A stretch of 50,790 nucleotides of DNA. Origin: JANMDR01 sp031376425 (GTDB lineage Bacteria; Pseudomonadota; Gammaproteobacteria; Burkholderiales; Usitatibacteraceae). The stretch is from positions 1 through 50,790 of the forward strand of contig JANMDR010000132.1 of the NCBI GenBank assembly GCA_031376425.1, read 5' to 3'. The notes beneath the pieces were generated by a model. The model had not been told where the DNA came from. It was given only the letters and a program-made list of their open reading frames with translations, and searched no databases. Both the position numbers and the translations under genes were made by a program. Of the stretch, positions 16,908 through 25,543 are shown in pieces. Each line of letters starts with the position of its first letter. The first letter of the stretch is position 1.

Positions 16908-17264
16908 CGTAATTTCCTTTCAGGATTTGCCCAGCAATAGTGCCGAGGTTAGATTTATGCTTCGGAACGAACGGTTACAGAGTAGCCAGTAGTTGATTTA
17001 CCCTACCTTTGCTTGCGATATCCGCTAACAATATTGTAGCGCGGATGTCACCAATTAGAGATTAAATTTTGATTCCTGTGGGTCAAATCGACACGGTTGA
17101 TTAAAATATGATGAACTTCAAAAAAATGCCTGAAAAGAGCAGACAAAGTCGTGCAGTCACGTGCCCAGCATGCCCACCCAATTATTGCTGAATGCGTGGC
17201 GAGAAAATTACTTGTCATATCCACTAAACGACATTTTTAGGCGATTTTTATCATCAACTAAAGT
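16908..17264. other. Intergenic region upstream of the DUF4189 gene
   Basis: No gene was found in this 357-base gap between the kinase stop and the DUF4189 start. It holds the DUF4189 ribosome-binding site and an imperfect palindrome at 17017-17049: GATATCCGC and GCGGATGTC form the outer arms (8 of 9 bases match) and GCTA-A-CAAT/ATTG-TAGC the inner ones. The palindrome may be a regulatory site or a transcript end for the kinase operon. Confidence 0.4.
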
Positions 17265-20200
17265 TTATTTTTTCAGGCGTGTTGGTTCGCCTTCATTGCG
17301 CCGTTCAGTCGGCGTTTGCGTGCGCATTTCAACCGCAACGACTCCAGTTGGGATTGGCGCATCTGTGCTTGCGGCGCGAGCTGCGGAATTATCATCCCGA
17401 AGAAGTTGTTCCGGCGCTGGAGTATTAGCACTGGGTTTAACACTACTCGATGTGGTGGAGCTACTTAGGCTGGCCACCAAGGTGGCTGCAGTTTTGTAGT
17501 TGGCGCTGGAAACACCTTCACTTTTTTCAGCGATATCCTGCGCTGCGCGAGCATAAGCTACCGCCTTGGCGCGGGCGCTGTCTCGTGTAGGTTCGTTGCC
17601 GTCTTTCGCTGACGCTGCAGTTGCAACTACAGCAACGGACTGCCATGCGCGAGCCATTGCAAGCCGCGCCAAAAATTGATGTTCAGCAGGAAGGTTGTAA
17701 TCGAGTGCGATCACCTTTTCTAACGTAGTGACGGCTTTTAATGGTTCCCCTTCTGCTACTTCCACAAATGCCAAATTGCGATATGCACCCAACATGTAAA
17801 CATCACTTTCTATGTTAAATCGCCTGTGCATCGCGATTGCACGCTCGGCGTATTGTCGCGCTTCAACCAACTTTTTTAGCGCAACATAAAGACGCGCAAT
17901 ACGCCCATAACAGCCTGCTGTAAATGAATTGAATTCCCCCTTGGTTTCGATATAAACTTTAGCCGCACGTTCTTGATGCGTAATGGCTTCACTAAAGTGG
18001 CCACGCGCCTCAGCTAGTTGCGCTAAATCGACCGCTGGCGGTGTCAGCGCAGTCTTGTCGAAATTGAGCGTCGAGAAAACGGTATCAGCGTATTGGAATT
18101 GTTGCTCTGCGTCATCGAAACGCTTCATACCACGCAGAAAATTCCCGTAACTCCCGTGAAGCATAAAAACCCTTCGACTCGCGGCGCCAAAAACAAGTAC
18201 CGATCTGTCGATTGCTGATTTGTACTGAACTTCGGCCTCATTATTTTTACCCAGTTTGGCTAGGGTATCAGCCAGCGCTACAATTGTATCAATTAACGCG
18301 AGCTCGACAACTGGTGATTGTTTGAATCTCGCGGTTAGTGCCGCTCGATAGCCAACTTCGGCTTGAGTAAATTGCCCCAAATGGTATTTTGTTCTCGCGA
18401 CGTTGTATCGAAAGGAAATATAGCTATCACTTGCCCAAACATCCCCGACCGCTTTCTGGAAGAGGGCTTCAATTTCCGCGGCCACTTTTTCTGCCTCTTG
18501 AAAGCGGGAGTCATTCTGTAGCCTGAGCATAACTGCGTTTAGTGCCCGAGCATAAGTAAGTGGATCCGCAATTTTTACCTTTTCAGCAATTAGCAATGCT
18601 TGTTGAGAAAGTGCTTGCGCCTTTTTCGCGTCCAATCTGTATAGACGCGACGCCGCAACAACTAGCGCCGCAACGCGATACGCTGTAAACGCCTCACCGC
18701 CATCAGCATAGGCATCTGCAACTTTCTGAAAATAGCTGGCAGCAGTTTTATCATCACCAAAACTCATATAAATTTTGGCAATTGCATCAAATAACTGTGC
18801 CTGCGTTTCTGGCTCAACATCCTTTAATTCAGCCAGACGTTTTTCAGCCCCCGCCACGACATCGCGCGCGCTGGCGTTGCGATTACCGCCAGCGTTTAAA
18901 TTAGCACCCTCAAAAATTGAGACCAAGAAATTATTTACTGTCTCTATAGATTTTTTAGCTTTAACTACGCGATCACGCTCTTGCAGCGCCAATTGCTTGG
19001 CGGAGAACGCCTGTTTACTAGCATCTTCAGCCATATCGCGTTGCTTAATGGCGTCAGTTTTAGCGGCTTGGGTTTCTTGTTGCGCAGATTCAGCGACAGC
19101 TCTAGCTTGCGTAGCCATTAGGCGCTGCGCTTCAGCTTTTGTACGTTCGACTTCTGCTATTTGGCGTGCAATCTCGGCTTCCTTCCGCTCGGCTTCAGCT
19201 TTGCCGCGTTCAAATTCAGCGTTTGCAGCTTGCAATTCTGCACGATTTTTTTCCGCTACAACTTTGAATGAAAACCCAACAACGACGATAAAAAACAGCA
19301 TGGCTGCGATGCCTTTTAACCAGTGCTGACTAAGCCATTTACGCCCAGCATAACCCGGCACCAAGGTGGCGGCCTCCACTTTTGCGCCGCGTAATAGGTT
19401 TTTCATGTCACTGGCTAAATTTTGCGCACTACTATAACGGGCAGCGGGATTTTCGGCACACGCTTTGTCGATAATAGCTTGCAACTCTTCGACCTGCAGC
19501 CCTGCTTTGCCGTGTACACTTGCATTGCCCGCTGTACGCGCGAATACAGGATCTAGCCCACATAACTCTTCGAGCACGCGCCCCAAGCTATAAATATCTG
19601 TGGCCGTGCTGATTACCTTATTTGCTTTTTGTTCAGGGCTGGCGTAGCGCGGTGTGTAGGCCACTGCAACATTGCCGCGCATAGTGGATTGTGTGAAGTG
19701 CGCGGCTTGTTCGGCAGCGTTGCTACCGGGCGCTTCTGCCGCTGTGTCTGCGTTTGAGCTTGCTGGTGTTGTGCCCTGCAAGTCAGCCTCACCGGCTAAA
19801 CTGGCGATGCCAAAATCGAGCAGCGATGGCCGTCCCGCTTGGTTCACTAAAATATTGCTGGGCTTAATATCGCAATGAATAATTAAGCGTTGGTGGGCAA
19901 TAGCTACAGCATCGCAAATAGGAAGCAGCAAATCAAGGGTTTGCAGAAAGTCTAATTTTTTGGTGCGGCAAAATTCATCGATGGCTAAGCCTTGAATGTA
20001 TTCGAGCACCAAATAAGGCTGGCCGTTCGGAGTGGCACCGCCGTCAAAAAGCCGGGCAATATTGGGATGTGTTAAGCCTGCCAAAATTTGGCGTTCTTGG
20101 GCAAGCCTCGCGGTGGCGTTGGGCGTGGGCAAACCGTGCATTACTTTTATCGCAACAGTTTGCTGAAAATGCCCATCTGCCCGCTCCGCCAAAAATACTG

Positions 20201-20474
20201 ATCCCATTCCCCCTTGGCCAATTTTCTCAATCAGTTTCCACGTATCTAGGGTATCGCCCAAGCGAAGTTCATTGCTAAGCCTAGACGTAAGATCATTCGC
20301 GTTACTAAAAATGGCGGATGAAATCATCGTGTCGCTGGTTCGTGCATGTCCGCATATACGCAGCACCTGCTCGATGAGGGGCCGATCTTGTGTCAGCTTT
20401 TCCAGAGCGCCGCGCTGCTCGTCGGCAGGCAAGTCGGCGACGGCATCAAACAATTGGCGGAGGATTTTGATCAT
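17265..20474 (-). CDS. Transmembrane Ser/Thr protein kinase with C-terminal TPR region (module 1)
   Basis: A 1,069-residue Hanks-type kinase. A conserved leader (about 1-75) precedes the kinase domain (about 78-365). The glycine loop IGQGGMG is at 85-91, the ATP lysine K110 in VAIK, the catalytic loop HCDIKPSN at 200-207 (D202), the metal-binding DFG at 220-222 and the SPEQ segment at 279-282. The HRD arginine is replaced by Cys, so this is a non-RD kinase. One membrane helix spans about 388-405. A charged, Ala/Glu/Arg-rich coiled coil follows (about 405-520), then TPR-like helical repeats (about 560-985) and a low-complexity Ser/Thr/Ala tail. The TPR part would lie outside the cytoplasm and could be the sensor. 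An ECF sigma gene lies 131 bases upstream and a paralogous module follows further upstream. Confidence 0.9.
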   Translation of the reverse strand: MIKILRQLFDAVADLPADEQRGALEKLTQDRPLIEQVLRICGHARTSDTMISSAIFSNANDLTSRLSNELRLGDTLDTWKLIEKIGQGGMGSVFLAERADGHFQQTVAIKVMHGLPTPNATARLAQERQILAGLTHPNIARLFDGGATPNGQPYLVLEYIQGLAIDEFCRTKKLDFLQTLDLLLPICDAVAIAHQRLIIHCDIKPSNILVNQAGRPSLLDFGIASLAGEADLQGTTPASSNADTAAEAPGSNAAEQAAHFTQSTMRGNVAVAYTPRYASPEQKANKVISTATDIYSLGRVLEELCGLDPVFARTAGNASVHGKAGLQVEELQAIIDKACAENPAARYSSAQNLASDMKNLLRGAKVEAATLVPGYAGRKWLSQHWLKGIAAMLFFIVVVGFSFKVVAEKNRAELQAANAEFERGKAEAERKEAEIARQIAEVERTKAEAQRLMATQARAVAESAQQETQAAKTDAIKQRDMAEDASKQAFSAKQLALQERDRVVKAKKSIETVNNFLVSIFEGANLNAGGNRNASARDVVAGAEKRLAELKDVEPETQAQLFDAIAKIYMSFGDDKTAASYFQKVADAYADGGEAFTAYRVAALVVAASRLYRLDAKKAQALSQQALLIAEKVKIADPLTYARALNAVMLRLQNDSRFQEAEKVAAEIEALFQKAVGDVWASDSYISFRYNVARTKYHLGQFTQAEVGYRAALTARFKQSPVVELALIDTIVALADTLAKLGKNNEAEVQYKSAIDRSVLVFGAASRRVFMLHGSYGNFLRGMKRFDDAEQQFQYADTVFSTLNFDKTALTPPAVDLAQLAEARGHFSEAITHQERAAKVYIETKGEFNSFTAGCYGRIARLYVALKKLVEARQYAERAIAMHRRFNIESDVYMLGAYRNLAFVEVAEGEPLKAVTTLEKVIALDYNLPAEHQFLARLAMARAWQSVAVVATAASAKDGNEPTRDSARAKAVAYARAAQDIAEKSEGVSSANYKTAATLVASLSSSTTSSSVKPSANTPAPEQLLRDDNSAARAASTDAPIPTGVVAVEMRTQTPTERRNEGEPTRLKK

Positions 20475-20592
20475 TTAAGGAGGATTGCACAACTTTAAAG
20501 GTAAGTTAGAAGGTAAATTCGCCTATCTGTTTAACGAGAAAAAACGACGATTCTTATCACCCGCACAAAATATTTTTTAGCCTAAAATTCAG

Positions 20593-20616
20593 CTCGGCAT
20601 TTTGCTTATTGCCGAG
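20593..20616 (-). terminator. Hairpin spanning the sigma factor stop codon
   Basis: On the minus strand CTCGGCA and TGCCGAG form a perfect 7-base stem around a 10-base loop that contains the TAA stop of the sigma gene. No T-tract follows, so it may weaken read-through into the kinase gene or protect the 3' end. The loop sequence CAATAAGCAAAAT also follows the paralogous sigma gene at 24980. Confidence 0.35.
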
Positions 20617-21193
20617 TTTGTACCCTATACATCGTAAATGCCCGGCCAAAGCGCAGGTCGCGGTCTACACTCGCCGGTGAGATGCCTAGTAATTTGGCAA
20701 TGTCATCGCGCTTCATATCCGCAAAATAGCTCAGGTGCATCACCTGCGCGGCACGGGGTTCGGCGCTATCGAGTTCGCTTAAGGCTTCGTCTATGGCGAT
20801 AAGCTCATACAACGCTGCGGTAGGTGCCAAATTAAAATCGGTAAACGTGACACGCAACCAGTCGCCACCACGCCTTTCCGTCAAGTTGCCTCTGGCATGA
20901 TCAACCAATAGTGAGCGCATTTTAAGCGACATGGTGGCTAAAAAATGCTGACTATTTTTTAAATCTGCATCGGACTCGCCAATGCAAATAATTGCATCGT
21001 GCAATAGCTCACTAGGCGATACAGAAATTGCGCCGCGTTCACGCACTCGCATGGCCGCAATACGTCGTAGCTGCTCGTAGCACGCTTCAATAAGCGTATT
21101 GAATGCAACAGCTTCAATGCCCTGCCGCGAAGCCTGCCATGCCTTTAGCATCGTGGTGAGAGAGTTTTCAACTTTGTGGGTCGCTAAGGTCAT
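20606..21193 (-). CDS. ECF-type sigma factor paired with the module 1 kinase
   Basis: A 195-residue sigma-70-family factor of the type found beside Ser/Thr kinases (TIGR02999-like, ECF43-like). Region 2 spans about 15-105 and ends in the typical MSLKMRSLLVDHARGNLTERRGG, and region 4 spans about 130-190 with the helix-turn-helix KRDDIAKLLGISPASVDRDLRFGRA. In ordinary ECF factors region 2.2 carries an acidic DAED-like stretch before L-V/L-Q/H; here it reads S59-P60-S61-E62. Phosphorylation of a Ser by the kinase downstream could restore the charge. Three paralogues in the window share this feature. No anti-sigma gene is present. Confidence 0.88.
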   Translation of the reverse strand: MTLATHKVENSLTTMLKAWQASRQGIEAVAFNTLIEACYEQLRRIAAMRVRERGAISVSPSELLHDAIICIGESDADLKNSQHFLATMSLKMRSLLVDHARGNLTERRGGDWLRVTFTDFNLAPTAALYELIAIDEALSELDSAEPRAAQVMHLSYFADMKRDDIAKLLGISPASVDRDLRFGRAFTMYRVQTRQ

Positions 21194-21236
21194 GGAGGTT
21201 ATGGCTATCGATAAACCAAAATAATAATTTTTAGCT

Positions 21237-21258
21237 AAAAACGCCCTATTTATGGCAT
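21237..21258 (-). terminator. Hairpin with U-tract in the leader of the module 1 sigma gene
   Basis: Read on the minus strand, AUGCC and GGCGU form a 5-pair stem with one G-U pair, followed directly by UUUUU. It lies 44 bases upstream of the sigma ATG, so it could end transcripts from upstream or attenuate this gene. A related hairpin precedes the truncated sigma gene at 21946-21964. Confidence 0.4.
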
Positions 21259-21408
21259 CTTTAAGACCTTAATCTCGGTACTTTCAGAAGCGCAACAAGC
21301 ACAATATATTTATGCCGAGGCTTATACGGGCACTTTGGTAAATAGTTTACCTCGAATTTTGACACAATCTTCCCGTTTATATATAGTGCGCAATCTTCCC
21401 AGTGCCCA

Positions 21409-21529
21409 TTACACTAATTTTAGTACGGCATTCAAAGCGTCGGGATCAAGCTGGTAGTTTGACTTTAACGCCTCACCCTACTCTTTACTACTTGTATCCG
21501 CGCCCAATTTATATTGGCATCGCTTTCAT
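21409..21529 (-). pseudogene. Possible degraded coding remnant after the truncated sigma gene
   Basis: Read on the minus strand in one frame this stretch gives QYKLGADTSSKE, a stop (TAG), then GEALKSNYQLDPDALNAVLKLV and a TAA stop at 21409-21411. The composition looks protein-like but the piece has an internal stop and no start. I do not recognise the family. It does not look like the missing region 4 of the sigma gene. The remaining bases between 21259 and 21408 show nothing I can support. Confidence 0.25.
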
Positions 21530-21913
21530 CTAAATGCCCACAGCACCAACGTTTAAATCTGTAAGGGTTACACGCATTAAATCGCCACCGCGCTTTTCAC
21601 TCAAATTGGCGCGAGCATGGTCTATCAACCAGGCGCGCATTTTTAGCGACATAGTGGCTAAAAAATGCTTGCTATTCTTAAGATCAGAATCCGATTCACC
21701 GATGCAGATAATGGCGTCGTGCAGCAACTCGGTGGGCGACACGGATACCGCGCCGCTTTCGCGCACACGGGTCGCCGCCATGCGCCGCAATTGCTCGTAG
21801 CACACATCAATCAAGCTATTAAAGGCACCGTCTTGTATGCCTTTTTGCGAGGCGTGCCATGCTTGCAACATGGTGGTGAGGGAGTTGTTAGCCTTGACGT
21901 TTGCGGTGGGCAT
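21530..21913 (-). pseudogene. Truncated ECF-type sigma factor lacking region 4
   Basis: A 127-residue open frame clearly homologous to the sigma factor at 20606-21193: SLTTMLQAWHASQKGI, CYEQLRRMAATRVRESGAVSVSP, TELLHDAIICIGESDSDLKN, MSLKMRAWLIDHARANL. Region 2, with S59-P60-T61-E62, is intact. The chain stops after LTDLNVGAVGI, just where the linker to region 4 begins, and no region 4 could be found in any minus-strand frame downstream. The region 2 part has no frameshift or stop, so it may still be made and bind core polymerase or a kinase. It sits between the two sigma-kinase modules and is most simply the remnant of a duplicated module. Confidence 0.75.
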
Positions 21914-21945
21914 CAGAATTATTTTGTAAAATTAATAGGATATAA

Positions 21946-21964
21946 ATGCCCTAAAACATGGCAT
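21946..21964 (-). terminator. Hairpin between the module 2 kinase and the truncated sigma gene
   Basis: On the minus strand AUGCC (from 21964 down) pairs perfectly with GGCAU around a 9-base loop and is followed by a U-rich run UUAUAU. It lies just downstream of the kinase stop and 33 bases upstream of the truncated sigma start. It matches the hairpin at 21237-21258 in position relative to a sigma start, which supports a duplicated leader. Confidence 0.4.
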
Positions 21965-21973
21965 CTTCGCGTA

Positions 21974-24925
21974 TTAAAAACTAGGTTTCTTTAGAGTTTC
22001 TAACAACGCAGAGAGCGTTTTGTATTCGTTACTCTGCTCGCCCCTTGTTGCCAGGGAAATTTCACGCGCGGCTTGCGCGTGAAAGGTTGCTTTTTCTTTC
22101 GCGTCGATGAGTTTTGCGATGTCTCGCGCGCCACCGCTTTGGGAGGCTAGTAGTTCATCGCCATAGCGTTGCCACGCGCGAGCAATGTCGGTGTGTATGC
22201 CCTGCTTCACCGCCACGCCTACTTCGCCAAAATTACCAATAATTTTATCTAGGGTGCTAATTGCTTGCAGTGTTTTACCTTCTGCTAACTCTACATCAGC
22301 CATAGTACGCAGTCCGGCAATCACTGGCGCTTCGTTATTTTTGTAGGCACGTTGGCGCAATATTAGGCTCTGCTCCGCCATGGAGCGCGCTTCGCTTAAG
22401 TTTTTTAAGCGCAGATGTAAGTAAACCATCCTGCTTAACGCTTGCAACCGCTTAATATCAGCTTCGCCAAATTCATCTTCAAATATTTTTGCAGCGCGCT
22501 GCAGTAGGGCAATGGCGCCTAAAATATCATCTCGATCAACGAGCAGTGTGGCTCTGGTGACGAGCAAAGTGGGGTTAGGAAGGCCGTTGGCATTTTTCTT
22601 AATCGATAGGGTATCGGCTTTGTCAAATGCAGTCGCTGCTTCATCCAAGCGCTTAACACGTCGTAAAAATACCGCATACTGGCTTAGCGAATAACCGTAT
22701 TGCGCACTGTCTTCGCCAAGCTTATCTAGGCTAATCATCAAGGCTTGTTTGTGCTCAATTTCAGCAGCGTCATTTTTGCCTTGCGACTGCAGTGTAACGG
22801 CAATCATAGTGTGGGTATCGGCGATGGCACGCGCTTGGCTTTCTGGCAGCGCTTTGCGATGCAATAAAATTTTTCTAAAAAGGGTTTCCGCTTCAAAGTA
22901 GTTCTCAGTCAAACGCAAGTTTTGCGCAACGGCGTTTTGAAATCTAAGATAACGGGCATCCGCCCACGGGTTCGCTAAATTTTCCCGCATGATCTTTTCG
23001 GCTTCATCAATATATTTTTTAGCTTCTACATATCGCGAATGATTTTGAAAATTATTGATGAGGGCATTAAGCGCTAATGCGTAGGTGATCGGGTCTTGCT
23101 GCTGAATTTTTTTACCTAAACGAACCGCCTCTTGTGCCGTCTCCATGCCGCCGGCAATGTCTTCGTTGCGTTGCAAAATCGCAATATCGGTAAGTGCTGC
23201 TACCTGCTGGGGAAGAAACTTTGCGCCCGCTTGCGCATAAGATTGCGCGGCACGGTTGTAGTAAGCTACCGCCCGCCTCGGGTCCCCAAGTGATAATTGT
23301 ATTTGCGCCAAACTAAGCAATAATTTCGCTTGGGCATCGCCTCCGGTGCTTTCTAATGCACTTATTTTTTCTTCCGCCTTACTAATTGCTTCGCGCATGG
23401 AAATATTTCTATCTCCGCCACGCCCCGGGTTTACGCTATCAATAATGGTGATCAAATTTTCACTAAACTGATTCGCGGTTTTTTGTAAATCATTGGCTAG
23501 ATCCCTATCTGCAAGCGCCTGTTTACGGGCAGCTTCAGCTGATTTTAGTGCAAGCTCAGCGATGTATCTTTGGGTTTCGCTATCCTCTTTAGAAAGTTCC
23601 GAAGCACGTTGCGCTATTTCCGCATCAATTCTTGCCTTATTGGCGAATCGGTTTGCGGATGCGGCATTGTCACGCTCAGCAATGGCAGACGCAGCGGCCT
23701 CAAGCGCATTCCCCCGCTCGTTAATCAGGCGAATTGTGAAGGCTGATCCCATCGCCACAAAGGCAATAAGAGCTGCCGTTTCAACCAAATGTTGGCTCAG
23801 CCATTTGCGCCCTGCATAGGCGGTGAGATTGGCAGCGGCTTCAACCTTGGCCCCACGCAATACATTTTTAATATCAAGCGCCATATTGAGCGCACTACCG
23901 TAACGGGCGGCAGGGACTTCATTGGTGGCTTTAGCGATAATCGCGTGCACCTCGCGCACTTGCAATCCCGTACTACCTTTAGCAACACCCGACTTAAATA
24001 ATGGGTCGAGGGCGCAAAGCTCGTCCAGAACCCGACCTAAGCTAAAAATATCCGTAGCTGTAGTGAGTGCTTTGCCCGCTTTTTGCTCAGGGCTGGCATA
24101 GCGCGGCGTATAGGCAACTGCGGTGCTTCCACGCATTCGCACTATCGTCGTTTTTGGGAGATTTGCGCGGTCAACAGCACGTAGCCCAGGCACTACCGTT
24201 TCGCTTTCAATTTCTGATGCAGGCAAAATAGTGCCTTCACTTAACAGGCTGGCAATACCAAAGTCTAATAAAGACGGGCGCTTTGCTTCAGTGACCAAGA
24301 TATTGCTCGGTTTGATATCGCAATGGACAATAAGCCGCTGATGCGCCACCGCTACCGCATCGCAAATTGGCATCATCAACTCAAGTACGGTGATGAAGCT
24401 GGCTTTTTTCGCGATACAAAATTCATCTATGGGTATGCCCTCGATGTATTCCATCACCAAATAGGGCTGACCATCTGGCGTTGCGCCACCGTCCAACAAG
24501 CGGGCGATATTGGGATGGGTGAGGCCTGCCAAAATTTGCCGCTCTTGCGCCAAGCGTGCAGTAGCCGCTTGGGTAGCCATTCCATGCATTACCTTTACGG
24601 CAACACTTTGCCGAAAATGACCATCCGCCCGCTCAGCCAAAAATACCTTGCCCATCCCGCCTTGGCCTATCTCTTCAACCAAGCGCCAGGTGTCGAGGGT
24701 ATCCCCCAAATTTAGCTCATTACCAAGCTTTGCCGTCAGACTCTCGACATTACGGGAAATAGCAACGGCAATCTTGGCGTCGGTCAGCTTATCCTGCACA
24801 CACATGCGCAGCACTTTTTCGATAAGATCGTTATCGTCTGTTAAATCTCTAAGCGCAGCACGCTGATCGCGGCTGGGAAGCTCAGCAACAGCATCAAATA
24901 AAGCACGTAAATTCACTGAATTCAT
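21974..24925 (-). CDS. Transmembrane Ser/Thr protein kinase with C-terminal TPR region (module 2)
   Basis: A 983-residue paralogue of the kinase at 17265-20474, with the same order of parts. The leader (1-75) reads ALFDAVAELPSRDQRAALRDL. The kinase domain (about 80-365) has IGQGGMG at 86-92, K111, HCDIKPSN at 201-208 (non-RD, Cys before the catalytic D203), DFG at 221-223 and an intact SPEQ segment. A membrane helix lies at about 392-410, a charged coiled coil at about 412-480, and TPR-like repeats from about 530 to 900. Kinase domains of the two proteins are much more alike than their TPR parts, so they probably sense different things. Its sigma gene lies 54 bases upstream and a truncated sigma gene follows. 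Confidence 0.9.
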   Translation of the reverse strand: MNSVNLRALFDAVAELPSRDQRAALRDLTDDNDLIEKVLRMCVQDKLTDAKIAVAISRNVESLTAKLGNELNLGDTLDTWRLVEEIGQGGMGKVFLAERADGHFRQSVAVKVMHGMATQAATARLAQERQILAGLTHPNIARLLDGGATPDGQPYLVMEYIEGIPIDEFCIAKKASFITVLELMMPICDAVAVAHQRLIVHCDIKPSNILVTEAKRPSLLDFGIASLLSEGTILPASEIESETVVPGLRAVDRANLPKTTIVRMRGSTAVAYTPRYASPEQKAGKALTTATDIFSLGRVLDELCALDPLFKSGVAKGSTGLQVREVHAIIAKATNEVPAARYGSALNMALDIKNVLRGAKVEAAANLTAYAGRKWLSQHLVETAALIAFVAMGSAFTIRLINERGNALEAAASAIAERDNAASANRFANKARIDAEIAQRASELSKEDSETQRYIAELALKSAEAARKQALADRDLANDLQKTANQFSENLITIIDSVNPGRGGDRNISMREAISKAEEKISALESTGGDAQAKLLLSLAQIQLSLGDPRRAVAYYNRAAQSYAQAGAKFLPQQVAALTDIAILQRNEDIAGGMETAQEAVRLGKKIQQQDPITYALALNALINNFQNHSRYVEAKKYIDEAEKIMRENLANPWADARYLRFQNAVAQNLRLTENYFEAETLFRKILLHRKALPESQARAIADTHTMIAVTLQSQGKNDAAEIEHKQALMISLDKLGEDSAQYGYSLSQYAVFLRRVKRLDEAATAFDKADTLSIKKNANGLPNPTLLVTRATLLVDRDDILGAIALLQRAAKIFEDEFGEADIKRLQALSRMVYLHLRLKNLSEARSMAEQSLILRQRAYKNNEAPVIAGLRTMADVELAEGKTLQAISTLDKIIGNFGEVGVAVKQGIHTDIARAWQRYGDELLASQSGGARDIAKLIDAKEKATFHAQAAREISLATRGEQSNEYKTLSALLETLKKPSF

Positions 24926-24979
24926 CTCACTAATTCTACGCGAATTGGCATGGTTGAGTGAACCCTATTTTGCTTATTG

Positions 24980-25543
24980 CTAGTTGCGCATGCTTTCCAT
25001 CGTGAAGGCGCGCCCAAAGCGCAACTCACGATCTACCGTAGGCAATGAGATATCCAGTAATTTAGCGATGTCTTCACGCAACATACCGGCAAAATAACTA
25101 AGGTGCATGACCTGTGCGCTACGGGGCTCAATGTCGTCCAAACGCTGGAATGCTTCATCAAGCGCCAAGAGTTCAAACGATGAATCCGAACCTTCAATAT
25201 CTTGCTCGGTAAAGGTGATACGCAACTGATCGCCCCCACGTTTGCTAGTGAGATTATGGCGCGCATGATCAACCAATAATGAACGCATTTTTAGCGACAT
25301 CGTCGCCAAAAAATGCTCCTTGTTTTTTATGCCAACCGAAGAATCCCCAACGCCAAGAATTGCTTCGTGTAATAGCTCTGTGGGGGATATAGAAATCGCG
25401 CCAACCTCGCGTACACGTGAGCCAGCCATATTACGCAACTGTGTGTAACACAACTCAATGAGATTATTGAACGTGCTACCTTGGGTGCTTTCTTGCGACG
25501 CATTCCAAGATTGAAGTACATCGCTAAGTGAGTTTTGTGCCAA
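24980..25543 (-). CDS. ECF-type sigma factor paired with the module 2 kinase
   Basis: A 187-residue sigma factor of the kinase-associated type. It starts at TTG 25541-25543, with GGGGT upstream as a possible ribosome-binding site; no in-frame ATG exists upstream before a stop. Region 2 spans about 10-98 and carries S53-P54-T55-E56 where other ECF factors have an acidic stretch. Region 4 is at about 125-180 with LREDIAKLLDISLPTVDRELRFGRA. The stop is followed by AGCAAAAT, as in the paralogue at 20606. It is the first gene of the module; the kinase follows after 54 bases. Confidence 0.86.
   Translation of the reverse strand: MAQNSLSDVLQSWNASQESTQGSTFNNLIELCYTQLRNMAGSRVREVGAISISPTELLHEAILGVGDSSVGIKNKEHFLATMSLKMRSLLVDHARHNLTSKRGGDQLRITFTEQDIEGSDSSFELLALDEAFQRLDDIEPRSAQVMHLSYFAGMLREDIAKLLDISLPTVDRELRFGRAFTMESMRN

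Noticed and set aside
18775..19329. Plus-strand frame of 184 codons antisense to the module 1 kinase
   Set aside because: It lies opposite the coiled-coil part; its Ala/Ser-rich translation is the complement of the repeated Ala/Glu codons.
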